Shown here one piece after another: positions 1-9,350 of a DNA stretch of 64,000 nt (its first letter is position 1; each line of letters begins with the position of its first letter). The notes beneath the pieces were generated by a model that had not been told where the DNA came from, did no database searches, and saw only the letters and a list, made by a program, of their open reading frames with translations. A program made the position numbers and the translations under genes. Origin of the DNA: Streptococcus sp. X13SY08 (GTDB taxonomy: Bacteria > Bacillota > Bacilli > Lactobacillales > Streptococcaceae). Where the stretch lies: contig NZ_LFYO02000002.1 of the NCBI RefSeq assembly GCF_001182825.2, positions 682,001 to 746,000 of the forward strand, read 5' to 3'.

Positions 1-138
1 AAATTTGATGAAAAACGTAGACGCTTGGTCTTGAAGAATTTCTCAAAAAATATGGGAAGCATCATCCAAATTGACGATATCAAACGCATTCGTATGGTGC
101 CTGATACCATTCGCAACTCACAAAAGTTTTCAAAATAA
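1..138 (+). CDS. C-terminal end of an unrecognised protein (5' part outside window)
   Basis: An open frame runs from the first base to a TAA at 136-138 and encodes 45 residues, basic at first and ending SQKFSK. I do not recognise the family from this fragment. A strong terminator follows at once, so this is the last gene of its transcription unit. The short ORFs in the AT-rich stretch after it look like noise. Confidence 0.6.
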   Translation, partial: KFDEKRRRLVLKNFSKNMGSIIQIDDIKRIRMVPDTIRNSQKFSK

Positions 139-146
139 TCTTAGTG

Positions 147-180
147 AATCTCCAATTTTGGAGATTTTTTCTTTTTATTT
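147..180 (+). terminator. Rho-independent terminator of the upstream gene
   Basis: AATCTCC and GGAGATT form a 7-bp stem around an AATTTT loop, followed by a long T-rich run. It lies 9 bp after the stop of the first gene. Confidence 0.85.
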
Positions 181-296
181 TTTTATAAATAGTACAATAT
201 ACTTTTATTTTTGTATAATTCAAACGACTAAATCAATCTATTTTAATGATTATGCAACACGCTCCATTTTATGCATAATAATATTTATTTTCAACC

Positions 297-344
297 TTGT
301 TTTCATCAGTTGATTGTGCTAGAATATCGTCAAAAACGTTTACA
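297..344 (+). promoter_or_regulatory. Promoter with cre-like CcpA site for the surface carboxypeptidase
   Basis: The -35 box TTGTTT (297-302) is followed after 17 bp by TAGAAT (320-325) with a TG extension. CAAAAACGTTTACA at 331-344 matches 12 of 14 positions of the cre consensus TGWAANCGNTNWCA. It lies just downstream of the start point, where bound CcpA would block transcription. Catabolite repression is inferred from the motif only. Confidence 0.6.
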
Positions 345-367
345 AACGCTGTAAAAAGGAGGTTCTC

Positions 368-2846
368 ATGAAAAAGTTTACAGTAGCACAAAAGACACTT
401 TTAAAAGGAGTGTCCACTTCTTGTTTATTGGTCTGCAGCCTTGCACTCGCCCAACATGCAAAAGCAGAAGAAGCAAGCAAAAGCATGGATACAAGCATAC
501 CTAGTAGCTTGACTACGCAGCCCACAGTGCTTGAAGCTACCGCATCTGACAGCTCTGCTATGAACCAACAGGAAACAAATCTAAGTGGCGAAGTATCTCC
601 TGTTGATGAGCCTAAGCCAGTTGCTGCGCCGACAACTGAAGCAATTGAGCTCGTTACAGAAGAAAATAGCGGAGCTCAAAGTAAAGGAAAATTTGACTAC
701 AAATTACCCATTCTCATCAACAATACACACGCTGATGAGCAGCCTGGTATTGATGTTGTGCGGGGCCTCTTCAAAGAATTTGCTCAAAAATCCCTTATTC
801 GCTACCAAGCTGTAGATGAACATAACCAACCAAAAGAAGTGACAATTGATGTCATGAAATTGCTGGAAAAAGTCATATTACTTTTCAACTTCACTGAAAA
901 TCCTGATGGGGATGTCAATAATACCCGAGCTCTGGCAAATGGGCTAGATCCAAATCGCGATACAGGTTATCAAACCAATCCTGAAACCAGAGCTATTGTA
1001 GAACAGATGACAAAATGGAATCCGATCGCAGTCTTTGATATCCACGGTTTTGTCAAAGAATTTCTGATTGAACCCGCTACTCCTCCACATGACCCAAACT
1101 TTGAATACGATATCTTTGAAGATGACTTGGTTGCAGAAGCTCGTGCTATGGGGCGAGCAGGTATTACCAACTCTAAATACGAAGGTTACATCATTCCGAA
1201 ATTCGATTACGGTTCAGGATGGGATGATGCATTTTCAGGCTATACTGCGGTCTATGCACTCTATCATGGTATTTTAGGACACACCATTGAAGTCCCTGAA
1301 ACCAATCAAGAATCCTACAAGGCTGGATTCTTTGCAGTCCTTGCAGGAATTGATTATGATTTACAAAACAGTGATAGGTTGATGGTCAATCGCTTGCGCT
1401 ACTATTCTCGCGATGTCAATAAAGTTGAAGCACTTTCTGCAGAAACACCTCTGGTAACAGTTGATGGTACGGTCAAAGGCCTTATCAAGGGTGACCACGC
1501 AACTTTCTTCCCTGATTATTATGTCATTCCGATGGAATTGTCCGCCAAAAATGATATTGACCAAGCCTTCAAAATGATTGATTACTTCCGTCGTAATGGT
1601 GTTCTCCTCAGCCAGTTAACAGAAGACACTGCTGAATACAAAAAAGGCGATTTGGTCATTGACATGGCACAAGCCAAACGTGGCTATGCCAACCATGTGC
1701 TCTATAAAGGTTCCAATGAATCTGAATGGCCTGCTATGTACGCCGAGTTAGTCATGAATTTCCCAGCTATGCGCGGTTTCAAAGCTGACGCTATCTATCA
1801 AGCAGGGCAATTCGATGGAAAATTAGGTCCCGTAACCATTTCCCAAGCTCCTCGAACTACGGAATTAGGTAAACAATCCTATTATATTATTTCCAATAAC
1901 TCACTTCCTGCTGTCCAATCTGTCAATTACGCCCTTAAAAATGGAAAATCTGTTTACTTGACAGACGATGGCTTTATTGTAGATCAAGCTACTATCAAAG
2001 AGCTGGTAGGCCTCTATCCATTATTTGCACAAGCAACCAATAAAAAACCGATTGGGCAAGTCATGAAACCTAAGAAAATCTACGCACCTGGTAATCCTAA
2101 TCAAGGTCTTGGCTTTCACTCTGTTTCAGAAGTCACACTAGGTTTATTGCAAATGGGATTTGAAGTCGTGACAAATGTAGAAGATGCCGATGTCATTGTC
2201 TTGGATAATGACCAATTCGATAAGGATATTTTGGGCAAAAAACCTGTTATCATTATGGGCGGAGTAGCCATGGCACGCTTAGAGCAACTTGGTTTACTCT
2301 CAGGATTTGATGCAGCCATGAACGATGAAGAAAATGGCTATGCCTATGAAGGTTTGATGAACATCAGCTTAGATGATCGCAATCCATATACTAGTGGCTA
2401 CAATGCAAATGCACTCTCCTATGCTAATTCGGGCAGCTGGATTGAAGCGATTCCTGCTGCCAAGTTATGAAGGTTTAGCCAACAAGACTGTTGCCATCAG
2501 TGGAGATTTTATGGGACAACCAATCTTCGCAGGTAATCCACTGAACAAAACTCATACCATTCATTTCTATCGTTGGGTAAGTAACGCTATTTTCGGAATT
2601 GATTTGACCGCATTTACTGATGAACAGGAGGATAAAACTGGACAAGCACACATCATTTCTCATAAAGATGCTCAACAAGCTACTGTTCAAATGGTGAGTG
2701 TCAAATCTTAATCTTCTTCTCAATCAAGCTCAGCAAAACTCCCTACTACGGGACAAGAAGATTCAAGTATGATCGCTATTAGCGGATTTCTACTCCTCTT
2801 TGGCAGTGCCTATCTCAGCATCCGCCGCCGCAACACTGCAAATTAA
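368..2846 (+). pseudogene. LPXTG-anchored surface zinc carboxypeptidase (M14 family), broken
   Basis: The start at 368 has a strong AAGGAGG site. The frame opens with a signal peptide (residues 1 to about 33) and a Ser/Thr/Glu-rich linker. M14 motifs follow: HADE at 121-124 (zinc His and Glu), NPDG at 178-181, R187, NRD at 196-198, H226 (zinc His) and the candidate catalytic Glu in HTIEVP near 308. The frame breaks near 2465 (TGA at 2468-2470). Reading continues one frame over to a TAA at 2709-2711, then in frame through the sorting signal LPTTG (2739-2753), a hydrophobic segment, an RRR tail and a TAA at 2844. Few residues lie between linker and HADE, so some N-terminal domain may also be lost. 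An intact protein would trim peptides at the cell wall. The product here would be released, unanchored and truncated. Confidence 0.88.
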
Positions 2847-2858
2847 CTCACATACTCT

Positions 2859-2887
2859 TAGAGTGGACAAACGGTTCCACTCTTTTT
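2859..2887 (+). terminator. Terminator of the M14 carboxypeptidase gene
   Basis: AGAGTGG pairs with CCACTCT around a 10-nt loop and is followed by TTTT. Confidence 0.75.
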
Positions 2888-2902
2888 GAGTTTCGGAATA
2901 CC

Positions 2903-2926
2903 AAAAAAGCGAGCATCTGCTCGCTT
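2903..2926 (-). terminator. Terminator of the U32 peptidase gene
   Basis: AAGCGAGCA and TGCTCGCTT form a perfect 9-bp stem. On the minus strand a T run follows it, and it lies 10 bp beyond the stop of the U32 gene. Confidence 0.85.
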
Positions 2927-2935
2927 GATTCAGTA

Positions 2936-4156
2936 TTAGGCTCGTACTGTCACGGCTTGTCCATCTTCCTTGTAAAGATTGATGAGACCAGATTTGCAGG
3001 CACGAACCATATCTCCTGGAAAGACTTCCTGAGGCACATTAATAGTCAAAAGTTCCATTGGACGATTGGCACGATCAATTGGCATTCCTTCAGAATCATG
3101 CAAATCTTGAATGTTCGTCACAAAATGTCGGAAACCTGAACCATAGAACTCCACTTGGTCCCCTTCATTGATGACATTACGCTGACGAATGGTAGCCTTC
3201 ATCGTTGCTTTATCAGAATCAACAACTTCTGCGATAAATTTGTATTGTGGGATTTTGCGACGAGCGCCGAAAAGTTGTTCATTTTCGGTTGGAGCTTGAT
3301 AGTAGAAACCTGTTGCCAATTCACGTTGCGCCACTTTCCACAGTTCATCAATCAAATCCTGCTTAATGGCCTCAAACTTAGCTGGGCTTTCCAAATAAGC
3401 ATCCACCGCAGCTTTATAGCAGTTCGTAACAGTAGAAACATAGTGAACTGACTTCATGCGTCCTTCGATTTTAAGGCTATCCACACCATTTTCAATCATG
3501 TCTGGAATATGGTCAATCATACACATATCAACTGCAGACATGGAAAATTCTTCAGGCACCTCTCCTTTGATGGAACGACGTTCCTCCCCAAATGGTAAAT
3601 CATAGAGGTTATACTTCCAACGACAAGATTGGGAACAGCCACCAAGGTTGGCATCGCGATTACTCATGTGATTAGACAAAACACAGCGTCCTGAGTAAGA
3701 AATACACATAGCACCATGAACAAAAGCTTCGATTTCTACGCTGGTACGCTTGCGAATCTCTGCTAGCTCTGCCATGGTGACTTCACGCGCCAAGACAACA
3801 CGTGTCAAGCCTAACTGTTTCCAAAATTCAAAGGTTTCATAATTGGTTGAAGAGGCTTGAGTAGACAGATGGATTTCCAAGCCTGGGGCCTCTGTTGCAC
3901 AAATCATAATGAGCGCTGGATCAGAAACAATGACGGCATCAAGTCCCAAATCACGCAACTCGCGGAACCAAGCACCCGCACCTTCTTCATTTCCCTCATG
4001 CGTCACCATGTTAGCAGCTACATAAAACTTGGCATCGCGCGCATGCGCGTAGTCAATGCCCTCCTTCAATTCTTCCATGGAGAAATTTCCCGCACGACTA
4101 CGCAATCCATAGGCTTGACCACCTACAAAGACAGCGTCTGCACCATAATCAATGAC
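2936..4156 (-). pseudogene. U32 family peptidase / tRNA hydroxylation-type protein, 5' end lost
   Basis: The open frame gives 389 residues from an internal Met and reads back to IDYGADAVFVGG at 4153. The usual first 25 or so residues (KPEVLAPAGTLEKL type) are missing and a TGA stands in frame at 4160-4162. U32 hallmarks are present: the LSTQAS stretch, AFVHGAMCISYSGRC with its conserved Cys, and GGCSQSCRW. These cysteines likely bind an Fe-S cluster as in TrhP/RlhA-type RNA hydroxylation proteins. The family is about 428 residues, so only the N-terminus is gone. The break abuts the structured element at about 4157-4428, which probably caused it. The gene follows a second U32 gene in the same direction, the usual tandem arrangement. 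Initiation at an internal Met would drop the first beta strand of the barrel. Confidence 0.8.
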
Positions 4157-4428
4157 ATATCAATTTTTTCTTTCTATTTTTAAGATAGTAAGTTTCATTT
4201 TATTTTTAACAAAAACATATCCCATCTCCGACGATATCCGTAGAAAGCCAATCTTTCTACGGATATCTAGTGCAACTCTTAGCCAATTTCCCATAAGAAT
4301 TGGCGTTGTCTGATGTGACGTAGCCATCAGACATAGAGTTGCCTATTTACAAGATAGTAAGATGTTTTTTCTTTATCTTATAAGTGATGAAGCCTTGAAA
4401 CAGCAACTCAATCTTCATCACTTTTTTT
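4157..4428. repeat. Structured insertion element with direct repeats and nested hairpins
   Basis: This stretch separates two U32 genes and interrupts the second. AAGATAGTAAG occurs at 4182-4192 and again at 4351-4361. Between the copies lies a perfect 15-bp hairpin (4233-4247 with 4253-4267, loop CCAAT). Next is a three-way structure: outer stem 4272-4281 with 4334-4342 (one bulge), enclosing hairpins 4282-4288/4298-4304 and 4307-4315/4325-4333. Downstream, AAGTGATGAA (4382-4391) pairs with TTCATCACTT (4414-4423) followed by T7, a terminator in plus orientation although no plus-strand gene ends here. It has no transposase. It resembles the small dispersed repeats known in streptococci, but I cannot assign it to a named family. 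Confidence 0.65.
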
Positions 4429-4430
4429 AT

Positions 4431-5360
4431 TTATTTGACCTTATTGCGGTCGTATTCGTAAAATCCAGTATCTAACCCATGCTCAGCCGGATGCAATTTA
4501 CGCACAGCTTCATCCAATAAAAAGGCTTGATCGTAAGTGAACGGACCTGCTTGCAGCATTTCTTTTGCTTGGACAAATAACTTAGCGATTTCCACAAAAT
4601 TTTGTCCTGGACAGAAAATTCCGTCCAATTTCCAGTTGCAATAGCCATGGTCCACCAATTCAGTCAACTTACTCATCATATTGATATCATTGTTAATGAA
4701 AATATGGGTCCCATGCTTGTCTTCAAAAATAGAATGATGGCTTTTTGGATCGCCAGGTTCTGACAAGAAAAGACCACGTTCTTTAGACTTATCAGTCTCC
4801 TCACTGTGGGTAAAATTGTAATAATTTTGGAGGAGAGAACGTTTTGAATGATGAATGACAGATACGCCATAGACCAATATTTCTGCTGGAATTTCTAGAT
4901 TTTCGGAGATATCGAACAGTTCTTCTGATGGAATCTCACGCGCCAAGACTGCTTCAACTGCACCATGGTCTTTCCAGAAGTTAATCTGGCGACTAGAGGT
5001 CACAAAAACGGACGTATCGTAAATCAACTTAAAATTGTATCCGTCACGCTTATTGATATAGAAGATGCCTGCATCTCCCACCACCAAATAATCCACTTTG
5101 ATTTCCTTCATCAATTCCATGAAAGGTTGGATATTATCCATCATTTCTTGGTGCATGAGGGCGTTGGCTGCGACTGTCAATTCCTTACCAGCCTCGTGAA
5201 CGAGCTCTGCTATTTGACGCAATTCTTCATAAGTAAATGTTTTAGGCAAACGAAGAGCATAGTCCGCTTCACCTACATAAATGCGGTCAACTCCTGCTGC
5301 CAGAAGTTCTTTAACTTGCTCAAGGCTTTCTGCCGTTGCTGTAATGATTATATTTTTCAT
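4431..5360 (-). CDS. U32 family peptidase-like protein (short paralogue)
   Basis: A complete 309-residue U32 protein opening MKNIIITATAESLEQVKELL. The barrel strands include GVDRIYVGEADYALR, VDYLVVGDAGI and LKLIYDTSVFVTS, and the later motif is EILVYGVSVIHHSKRSLLQNYY. In that motif the Cys residues of the longer paralogue are not conserved. It is the leading member of the U32 pair and normally works with the longer one; here the partner has lost its 5' end. A TATACT box lies only 6 nt before the ATG and there is no clear Shine-Dalgarno sequence, so the mRNA may be leaderless. Substrate is unknown; the pair is often annotated as proteases, but related proteins act in tRNA or rRNA modification. 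Confidence 0.85.
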   Translation of the reverse strand: MKNIIITATAESLEQVKELLAAGVDRIYVGEADYALRLPKTFTYEELRQIAELVHEAGKELTVAANALMHQEMMDNIQPFMELMKEIKVDYLVVGDAGIFYINKRDGYNFKLIYDTSVFVTSSRQINFWKDHGAVEAVLAREIPSEELFDISENLEIPAEILVYGVSVIHHSKRSLLQNYYNFTHSEETDKSKERGLFLSEPGDPKSHHSIFEDKHGTHIFINNDINMMSKLTELVDHGYCNWKLDGIFCPGQNFVEIAKLFVQAKEMLQAGPFTYDQAFLLDEAVRKLHPAEHGLDTGFYEYDRNKVK

Positions 5361-5366
5361 GTGAAT

Positions 5367-5372
5367 AGTATA
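5367..5372 (-). promoter_or_regulatory. -10 box of the U32 gene, leaderless mRNA candidate
   Basis: TATACT on the minus strand, with TG two bases upstream, ends 6 nt before the ATG at 5358-5360. Transcription would start at or next to the start codon. No Shine-Dalgarno sequence is visible. Confidence 0.5.
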
Positions 5373-5518
5373 TCAAAATCTTTGCATAGTGATGAGTGAT
5401 TTCAGAGATTTTAATGATCTGACTTTTCTCATTTCTTTGTCATGATTCTGTAACATTTCTGACACATAAAACCAGTAATGTTATGGTATCATCGTAAGGC
5501 AGAAATAAAGGAGACCTT

Positions 5519-5830
5519 ATGGCATTACCAAACTATAGGTCTGACCACCAGTATGAGAACACTACCCCGAAAGAGAATCTGGTCAGCTACCAAGAATACC
5601 ATGCAAGCAATTATCAACAACAACAGTTAAGAGAAGTTTTATTTTTCGTAAATATTACTATTTTTGCAATTCTTACTGTTTTTTCAGCTTATATTTATTT
5701 GACGTTAGAGATTCCAATTTTTATCGCTTTCATTTTAGCCACTGCTACTGGTGCACTAGGATTAAAGTTGGTACAATTTGCTACCAAAAGACAATACCAA
5801 AAGTTTCGCAAAAAGAAATACGGTCGCTAG
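5519..5830 (+). CDS. DUF3270-like small membrane protein
   Basis: 103 residues with a Gln/Tyr-rich soluble N-terminus (1-35), two membrane helices (about 40-62 and 66-85) and a basic C-terminus ending KKKYGR. It matches my memory of the streptococcal DUF3270 family; function is unknown. The start at 5519 is set by AAAGGAG seven bases upstream. It stands alone, with divergent U32 and convergent ytxH neighbours. The 110 bp after it hold nothing I recognise until the shared terminator. Confidence 0.7.
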   Translation: MALPNYRSDHQYENTTPKENLVSYQEYHASNYQQQQLREVLFFVNITIFAILTVFSAYIYLTLEIPIFIAFILATATGALGLKLVQFATKRQYQKFRKKKYGR

Positions 5831-5950
5831 ATCGTTTTTTTATTTATTCCTTTGTAGAGACAGAGATTCTTTTTTAGAAAGTCAAAGTCAATAGTCTTGC
5901 CTTGTTTACAACAAGAAAAAAGCTTCCTAAACGATTTTACAAAAGTGACA

Positions 5951-5978
5951 AAAAAGCATTGGGTGCCCAATGCTTTTT
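5951..5978. terminator. Bidirectional terminator
   Basis: GCATTGGG TG CCCAATGC with A5 on the left and T5 on the right, so it can act on both strands between the convergent DUF3270 and ytxH genes. Confidence 0.85.
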
Positions 5979-5979
5979 C

Positions 5980-6426
5980 TTATAAATTGATTTCGATTTC
6001 GTCTTGGACAACAATATCTTCAGCGAGATCTACTTCGTCCTCTACAAATTCTTCCATATCCTTTGTAGTAGATTCTTTTTGATCTGCTAATTTACTTTTC
6101 AGTTGTCCAAATTTTTCAAGCGATTGATCTTTCAAGACAGTCGCCTTTTCTTTGCCATTTTGGACTAAATCATCCACTGTCAATTCTCCAGATTCAAACT
6201 GTCCTTTGACCTCATTATATTTGTCAACAGCCTGGTCCTTCAAATCTTGGGCACGCTGAAGGATGTCTGCATTGACTTCGTCTGGATGTTCTTGATAATC
6301 TTTAACAAAAGTAACAGCCTTGTTTTTAAATTTTTTGCCTGTTTCAGTTGCAAGAAACACAGCTGCTGCTGCTCCACCTGCTGCACCTAAAATCAAGCTT
6401 GTCAATACTTTAGATGTCTTTGCCAT
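5980..6426 (-). CDS. YtxH domain protein
   Basis: Start placed at 6426 (MAKTSKVLTSLILGAAGG), preceded by GAAAGGA. An upstream in-frame Met gives a longer frame, but that region is coding sequence of the preceding gene. The 148 residues comprise a Gly/Ala-rich membrane segment (about 8-28) with the GKKFKNK motif typical of YtxH, then a long charged helix rich in Asp, Glu and Lys. It is probably a membrane-tethered cell-envelope or stress protein of unknown role. It overlaps the end of the DUF948 gene by 17 bp, implying coupled translation, and is last in hprK-lgt-DUF948-ytxH. Confidence 0.8.
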   Translation of the reverse strand: MAKTSKVLTSLILGAAGGAAAAVFLATETGKKFKNKAVTFVKDYQEHPDEVNADILQRAQDLKDQAVDKYNEVKGQFESGELTVDDLVQNGKEKATVLKDQSLEKFGQLKSKLADQKESTTKDMEEFVEDEVDLAEDIVVQDEIEINL

Positions 6427-6759
6427 TGTTTTTTCCTTTCTTCTTAAAGAGAGATGAGACAACATTAATTGCTGAAAGCGAGCCACCCACTTTAGCAGTT
6501 GTCTTACCAGCTGATGCTGCTTTTGAGGTTAATCCACGGGCTGAAGCATTCAAGTCTGAAACGGATACAGATAAGTCTGCAACAGCTGTAAATAATGGAT
6601 TCAAAGTTTCAACCTTACCATTGACATCGTCCACTAATACATCAAAGTCTGCTGGGCTTCATCCGTCACTGCAGAAATCTTTTTCAATAATAGAACGACA
6701 TAGACTGCAATAGCTACAAAAGCAAGTGCAATTAACAAAACAGAAATTTCAATAATCAT
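6410..6759 (-). pseudogene. DUF948 membrane protein, frameshifted
   Basis: The N-terminus (from 6759) encodes a membrane helix and KKISAVTDEAQQTL, then hits TAG. The remainder continues in another frame from VDDVNGKVETLNPLF to the stop at 6410. Restoring one base near 6641 rejoins the two parts into a normal DUF948 protein of about 115 residues with one N-terminal helix and an amphipathic helix. These proteins are often paired with YtxH proteins, as here. Either a one-base deletion or a sequencing error is possible. Confidence 0.8.
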
Positions 6760-6807
6760 ATATTTTCTCCTTTTAAATGAGAGGGTACAATTAACCAACA
6801 AAACAAT

Positions 6808-7584
6808 TTAGGCTTGATACCAAGGGAGTTCTTTTGTTTTGCGACGATAGAGGAATAAACCAATTCCCAAGAGAATCAGGAAAGCAGATAACCATTGAGA
6901 GACACGCAAACCACCAAGCATGAGACTATCTGTTCGCATCCCTTCAATCACAAAACGACCAATTCCATACCAAACTAGGTAAAAAAGAGTGATTTCGCCA
7001 CGTTTAAAGAAGTGTGGACGTCGTCTCAGAATTACAAGAATGATAAACCCTAAAAGGTTCCAAAGTGATTCGTAGAGGAAGGTTGGCATACGATAACTAC
7101 CATCAATATACATCTGATCACGAATAAAACTTGGTAAATAGTTCAGATGTTCAACTTTAGCACCAAAGGCTTCCTGATTAAAGAAATTTCCCCAGCGACC
7201 AATAGCTTGTGCAATCATAACAGGCGGAACTGCTACATCAAGGAAATCCCATGTATCAATAAAGCGATGGCGAGTGAAGAAAATCAAGACTAAAAGTCCT
7301 GCAATCAAACCGCCATAAATAGCGATTCCCCCATTCCAAATAGCGAAAATCTCTGCCAAATGATCCTTATAATAATCCCAAGAAAAAATGACATAATAAA
7401 GACGTGCTCCAATAATGGCGATGGGAAAGGCAATGAGGATAAAGTCTAAGATATCATCGGACGATATTTTCTTACGCGGCGCTTCTTTAGAAGCTAGGTA
7501 AACTGCTAGAATCAAGCCAGTGACAATACAGAGTGCATACCAACGAATTTCTAGCGGTCCCAATTTCAATGCAATGGGATCCAT
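6808..7584 (-). CDS. lgt: Prolipoprotein diacylglyceryl transferase
   Basis: 258 residues, full length. A polytopic membrane enzyme that transfers diacylglycerol from phosphatidylglycerol to the lipobox Cys of prelipoproteins, the first step of lipoprotein maturation. The signature [13 protein letters not shown] is present, as are the conserved His-containing TRHRF stretch and the C-terminal [12 protein letters not shown] motif. It would modify the lipoproteins encoded in this window (PpiA, the DUF1307 protein and others). It lies 2 bp after hprK, a pairing usual in streptococci. Confidence 0.96.
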   Translation of the reverse strand: MDPIALKLGPLEIRWYALCIVTGLILAVYLASKEAPRKKISSDDILDFILIAFPIAIIGARLYYVIFSWDYYKDHLAEIFAIWNGGIAIYGGLIAGLLVLIFFTRHRFIDTWDFLDVAVPPVMIAQAIGRWGNFFNQEAFGAKVEHLNYLPSFIRDQMYIDGSYRMPTFLYESLWNLLGFIILVILRRRPHFFKRGEITLFYLVWYGIGRFVIEGMRTDSLMLGGLRVSQWLSAFLILLGIGLFLYRRKTKELPWYQA

Positions 7585-7586
7585 TC

Positions 7587-8519
7587 TTAGTTCTCCTCCT
7601 TATTCTTTTCAATCAAAGAAGCTAAGCGCTGTTCAAAACTCTTGGTTGCGTCAAAGCCCATTTGTTTCGCGCGATAATTCATGGCTGCAGCCTCAATGAC
7701 CACGGAAATATTGCGACCTGTTTTTACAGGGATACGAATTTGTGGAATTTCGATACCCGCAATTTCAATGGTATCGCCACTATTTCCCAACCGATCAAAG
7801 ATTTTCCCTTTATCATAATTTTCGAGGTAGACAGCCAATTGAACTTCGGAGGATTCTTTTACAGCACTGGCACCATAGAGACTCATGATGTCAATAATAC
7901 CGACGCCACGAATTTCCAATAAGTGGCGCAGAATTTCCGCAGGCTCACCCCAAAGGGTCACATCGTCTTTAGCGTAGACATCGACGCGATCATCGGCTAC
8001 CATACGGTGTCCACGCTTGACCAACTCAAGGCCAGTCTCACTTTTACCGATTCCAGAATCTCCCTGAATTAAGACTCCCATGCCATAAACATCCATCAAA
8101 ACACCGTGGACGCTCGTGCGCGTAGCCAAACGAGAATCTAGATAAGAGGTTAATTCTCCAGAAAGTCGACTAGTCGGCATGTGACCTTGCAAAATAGCAA
8201 TATCTTCTTCCTTAGCAGCCTGAAACATCTCCTCTGGAATCTCCAAACCACGCGCCACCACAAAAACCGGCGTGTCTGGATGAAACATTCGTCGAAGTAC
8301 TTGGTAGCGATTGTGACTGGCCATGGCCATCAAATATGACCACTCCTTCATCCCAATCAGCTGGAGACGTTCAGGAGAATAGTAATCAAAATACCCCGTC
8401 ATTTCAAGCCCAGGACGTGAAATATCAGCCGTTTTGATTTCTTTTTTCAAGGATTCTTCGGTACCATATGCGCATTCTACACGAACATTGTCCGTCAAAT
8501 CTTTTACTAAAACAACCAT
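7587..8519 (-). CDS. hprK: HPr kinase/phosphorylase
   Basis: 310 residues, normal length. It phosphorylates Ser46 of HPr at high ATP and fructose bisphosphate and removes the group when phosphate is high, so it drives CcpA-dependent catabolite repression. The Walker A motif GDSGIGKSE is near residue 155. The HPrK signature with [15 protein letters not shown] and the C-terminal KTGRN segment are intact. It leads the operon with lgt. Its activity matters for the cre-like sites before the M14 and lactate oxidase genes. Confidence 0.96.
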   Translation of the reverse strand: MVVLVKDLTDNVRVECAYGTEESLKKEIKTADISRPGLEMTGYFDYYSPERLQLIGMKEWSYLMAMASHNRYQVLRRMFHPDTPVFVVARGLEIPEEMFQAAKEEDIAILQGHMPTSRLSGELTSYLDSRLATRTSVHGVLMDVYGMGVLIQGDSGIGKSETGLELVKRGHRMVADDRVDVYAKDDVTLWGEPAEILRHLLEIRGVGIIDIMSLYGASAVKESSEVQLAVYLENYDKGKIFDRLGNSGDTIEIAGIEIPQIRIPVKTGRNISVVIEAAAMNYRAKQMGFDATKSFEQRLASLIEKNKEEN

Positions 8520-8546
8520 AGTTACCTCTCTTTTCTATTCCCTAAC

Positions 8547-8552
8547 ATTATA
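8547..8552 (-). promoter_or_regulatory. -10 box of hprK
   Basis: TATAAT on the minus strand, 27 bp before the hprK ATG, with GAGAGG as ribosome site between. No good -35 box at standard spacing. Confidence 0.5.
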
Positions 8553-8587
8553 TCACAAGAAGACGCTTTCTTCCTTTGTAAAGAAAT

Positions 8588-8611
8588 GAAAAAAAAGCGA
8601 TTACTCGCTTT
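8588..8611 (-). terminator. Terminator overlapping the Nudix stop codon
   Basis: AAAGCGA and TCGCTTT pair around TTAC; on the minus strand a run of T follows. The loop contains the Nudix stop codon. Confidence 0.7.
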
Positions 8612-9122
8612 CCTTCTGTATATAGTCCAATATTTGCTCTTTTTGATTTTGAAAAACCAATTGCTTTTCTAAGAAAGCTGGCAAGTCTTCCTTAGTAACC
8701 CAAGCATGGTCGTCCGTTTCACCCTCTTGATAACGAATATCCTTGCTTCCAGACACTGTTGCAAGATAGGTTTCAAAATTGGTCAAGTGTTGCGGTTCAC
8801 TAAACCCAAAAAGGAATTCCAATTCCTTGGTCACTAAGCCCGTCTCTTCCGTAAGCTCTCGCTCTGCTGCCTGTCTCCCTGTCTCACCAGCCAAAACAGA
8901 ACCACCCGCTCCTACTTCGTAAACATTGGGATGATGTTCCTTTGTCGCTGCGCGTCTCACAAAAAGCCAGCTATTATCCTCATGGCAGACCCATACATTG
9001 ATAGCCATATGATACCAGCCACTTCCATCTGGGAAGGCTGCACGATTAAGCAGGACTCCCCTAACTTGATGACCTTCTTTGTCATAGGCATCCCACATTT
9101 CTTTTGGAGTTTTTACTGCCAT
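8601..9122 (-). CDS. Nudix hydrolase
   Basis: 173 residues. The Nudix box GX5EX7REUXEEXGU is complete: G-SVLAG-E, seven residues, then RELTEETGL, so it should hydrolyse a nucleoside diphosphate linked to another moiety. The layout (WDAYDKEG, then LLNRAAFPDGSGWYHMAINVWV) resembles IDI-like/YfcD-type Nudix proteins. Substrate cannot be read from sequence. The ORF starts inside the 3' end of the PspC-like gene (41-bp overlap), so the two are likely co-transcribed. Confidence 0.85.
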   Translation of the reverse strand: MAVKTPKEMWDAYDKEGHQVRGVLLNRAAFPDGSGWYHMAINVWVCHEDNSWLFVRRAATKEHHPNVYEVGAGGSVLAGETGRQAAERELTEETGLVTKELEFLFGFSEPQHLTNFETYLATVSGSKDIRYQEGETDDHAWVTKEDLPAFLEKQLVFQNQKEQILDYIQKESE

Positions 9123-9312
9123 GGTGTCTGTAGGGTAAAAAATAGGCTAAGGCTACATAAGCAAGCACTAACAAAAATTTATGATCAACAAAGATCAGTA
9201 TCGCCAAGAACAAGGCACGCAACCATTTTGGATCCCAAACAAAACGCTTAGCAATACCTGCAAAGACACCACTAATCCATCTTCCTTGTCGTTCTTTATA
9301 AAATCCTAACAT
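9082..9312 (-). CDS. PspC domain membrane protein
   Basis: 76 residues. The N-terminus (FYKERQGRWISGVFAGIAKRF) and the following helix fit the PspC domain, which in Firmicutes usually belongs to envelope-stress systems. The membrane segment LLVLAYVALAYFLPY spans about 47-61. The last 15 residues are polar and overlap the Nudix start, so the natural end may once have been near LPY. It lies after a gene for a SHOCT-like/adhesin-like protein, a combination seen in envelope-stress clusters. Confidence 0.72.
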   Translation of the reverse strand: MLGFYKERQGRWISGVFAGIAKRFVWDPKWLRALFLAILIFVDHKFLLVLAYVALAYFLPYRHHGSKNSKRNVGCL

Positions 9313-9350
9313 CTATATTCCTTTCATCGTTAAGAGACCATCTGTCGTTC

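Noticed and set aside
71-313. 80-codon ORF after the first gene
   Set aside because: Starts inside the upstream gene in another frame, crosses its terminator and is composed of AT-rich non-coding sequence.
4157-4428. Complete insertion sequence
   Set aside because: No transposase frame and no terminal inverted repeats at the borders; only direct repeats and hairpins.
9082-9122. Frameshift at the PspC/Nudix overlap
   Set aside because: The 41-bp overlap is longer than usual, but both proteins read well to their expected ends, so no break is needed.
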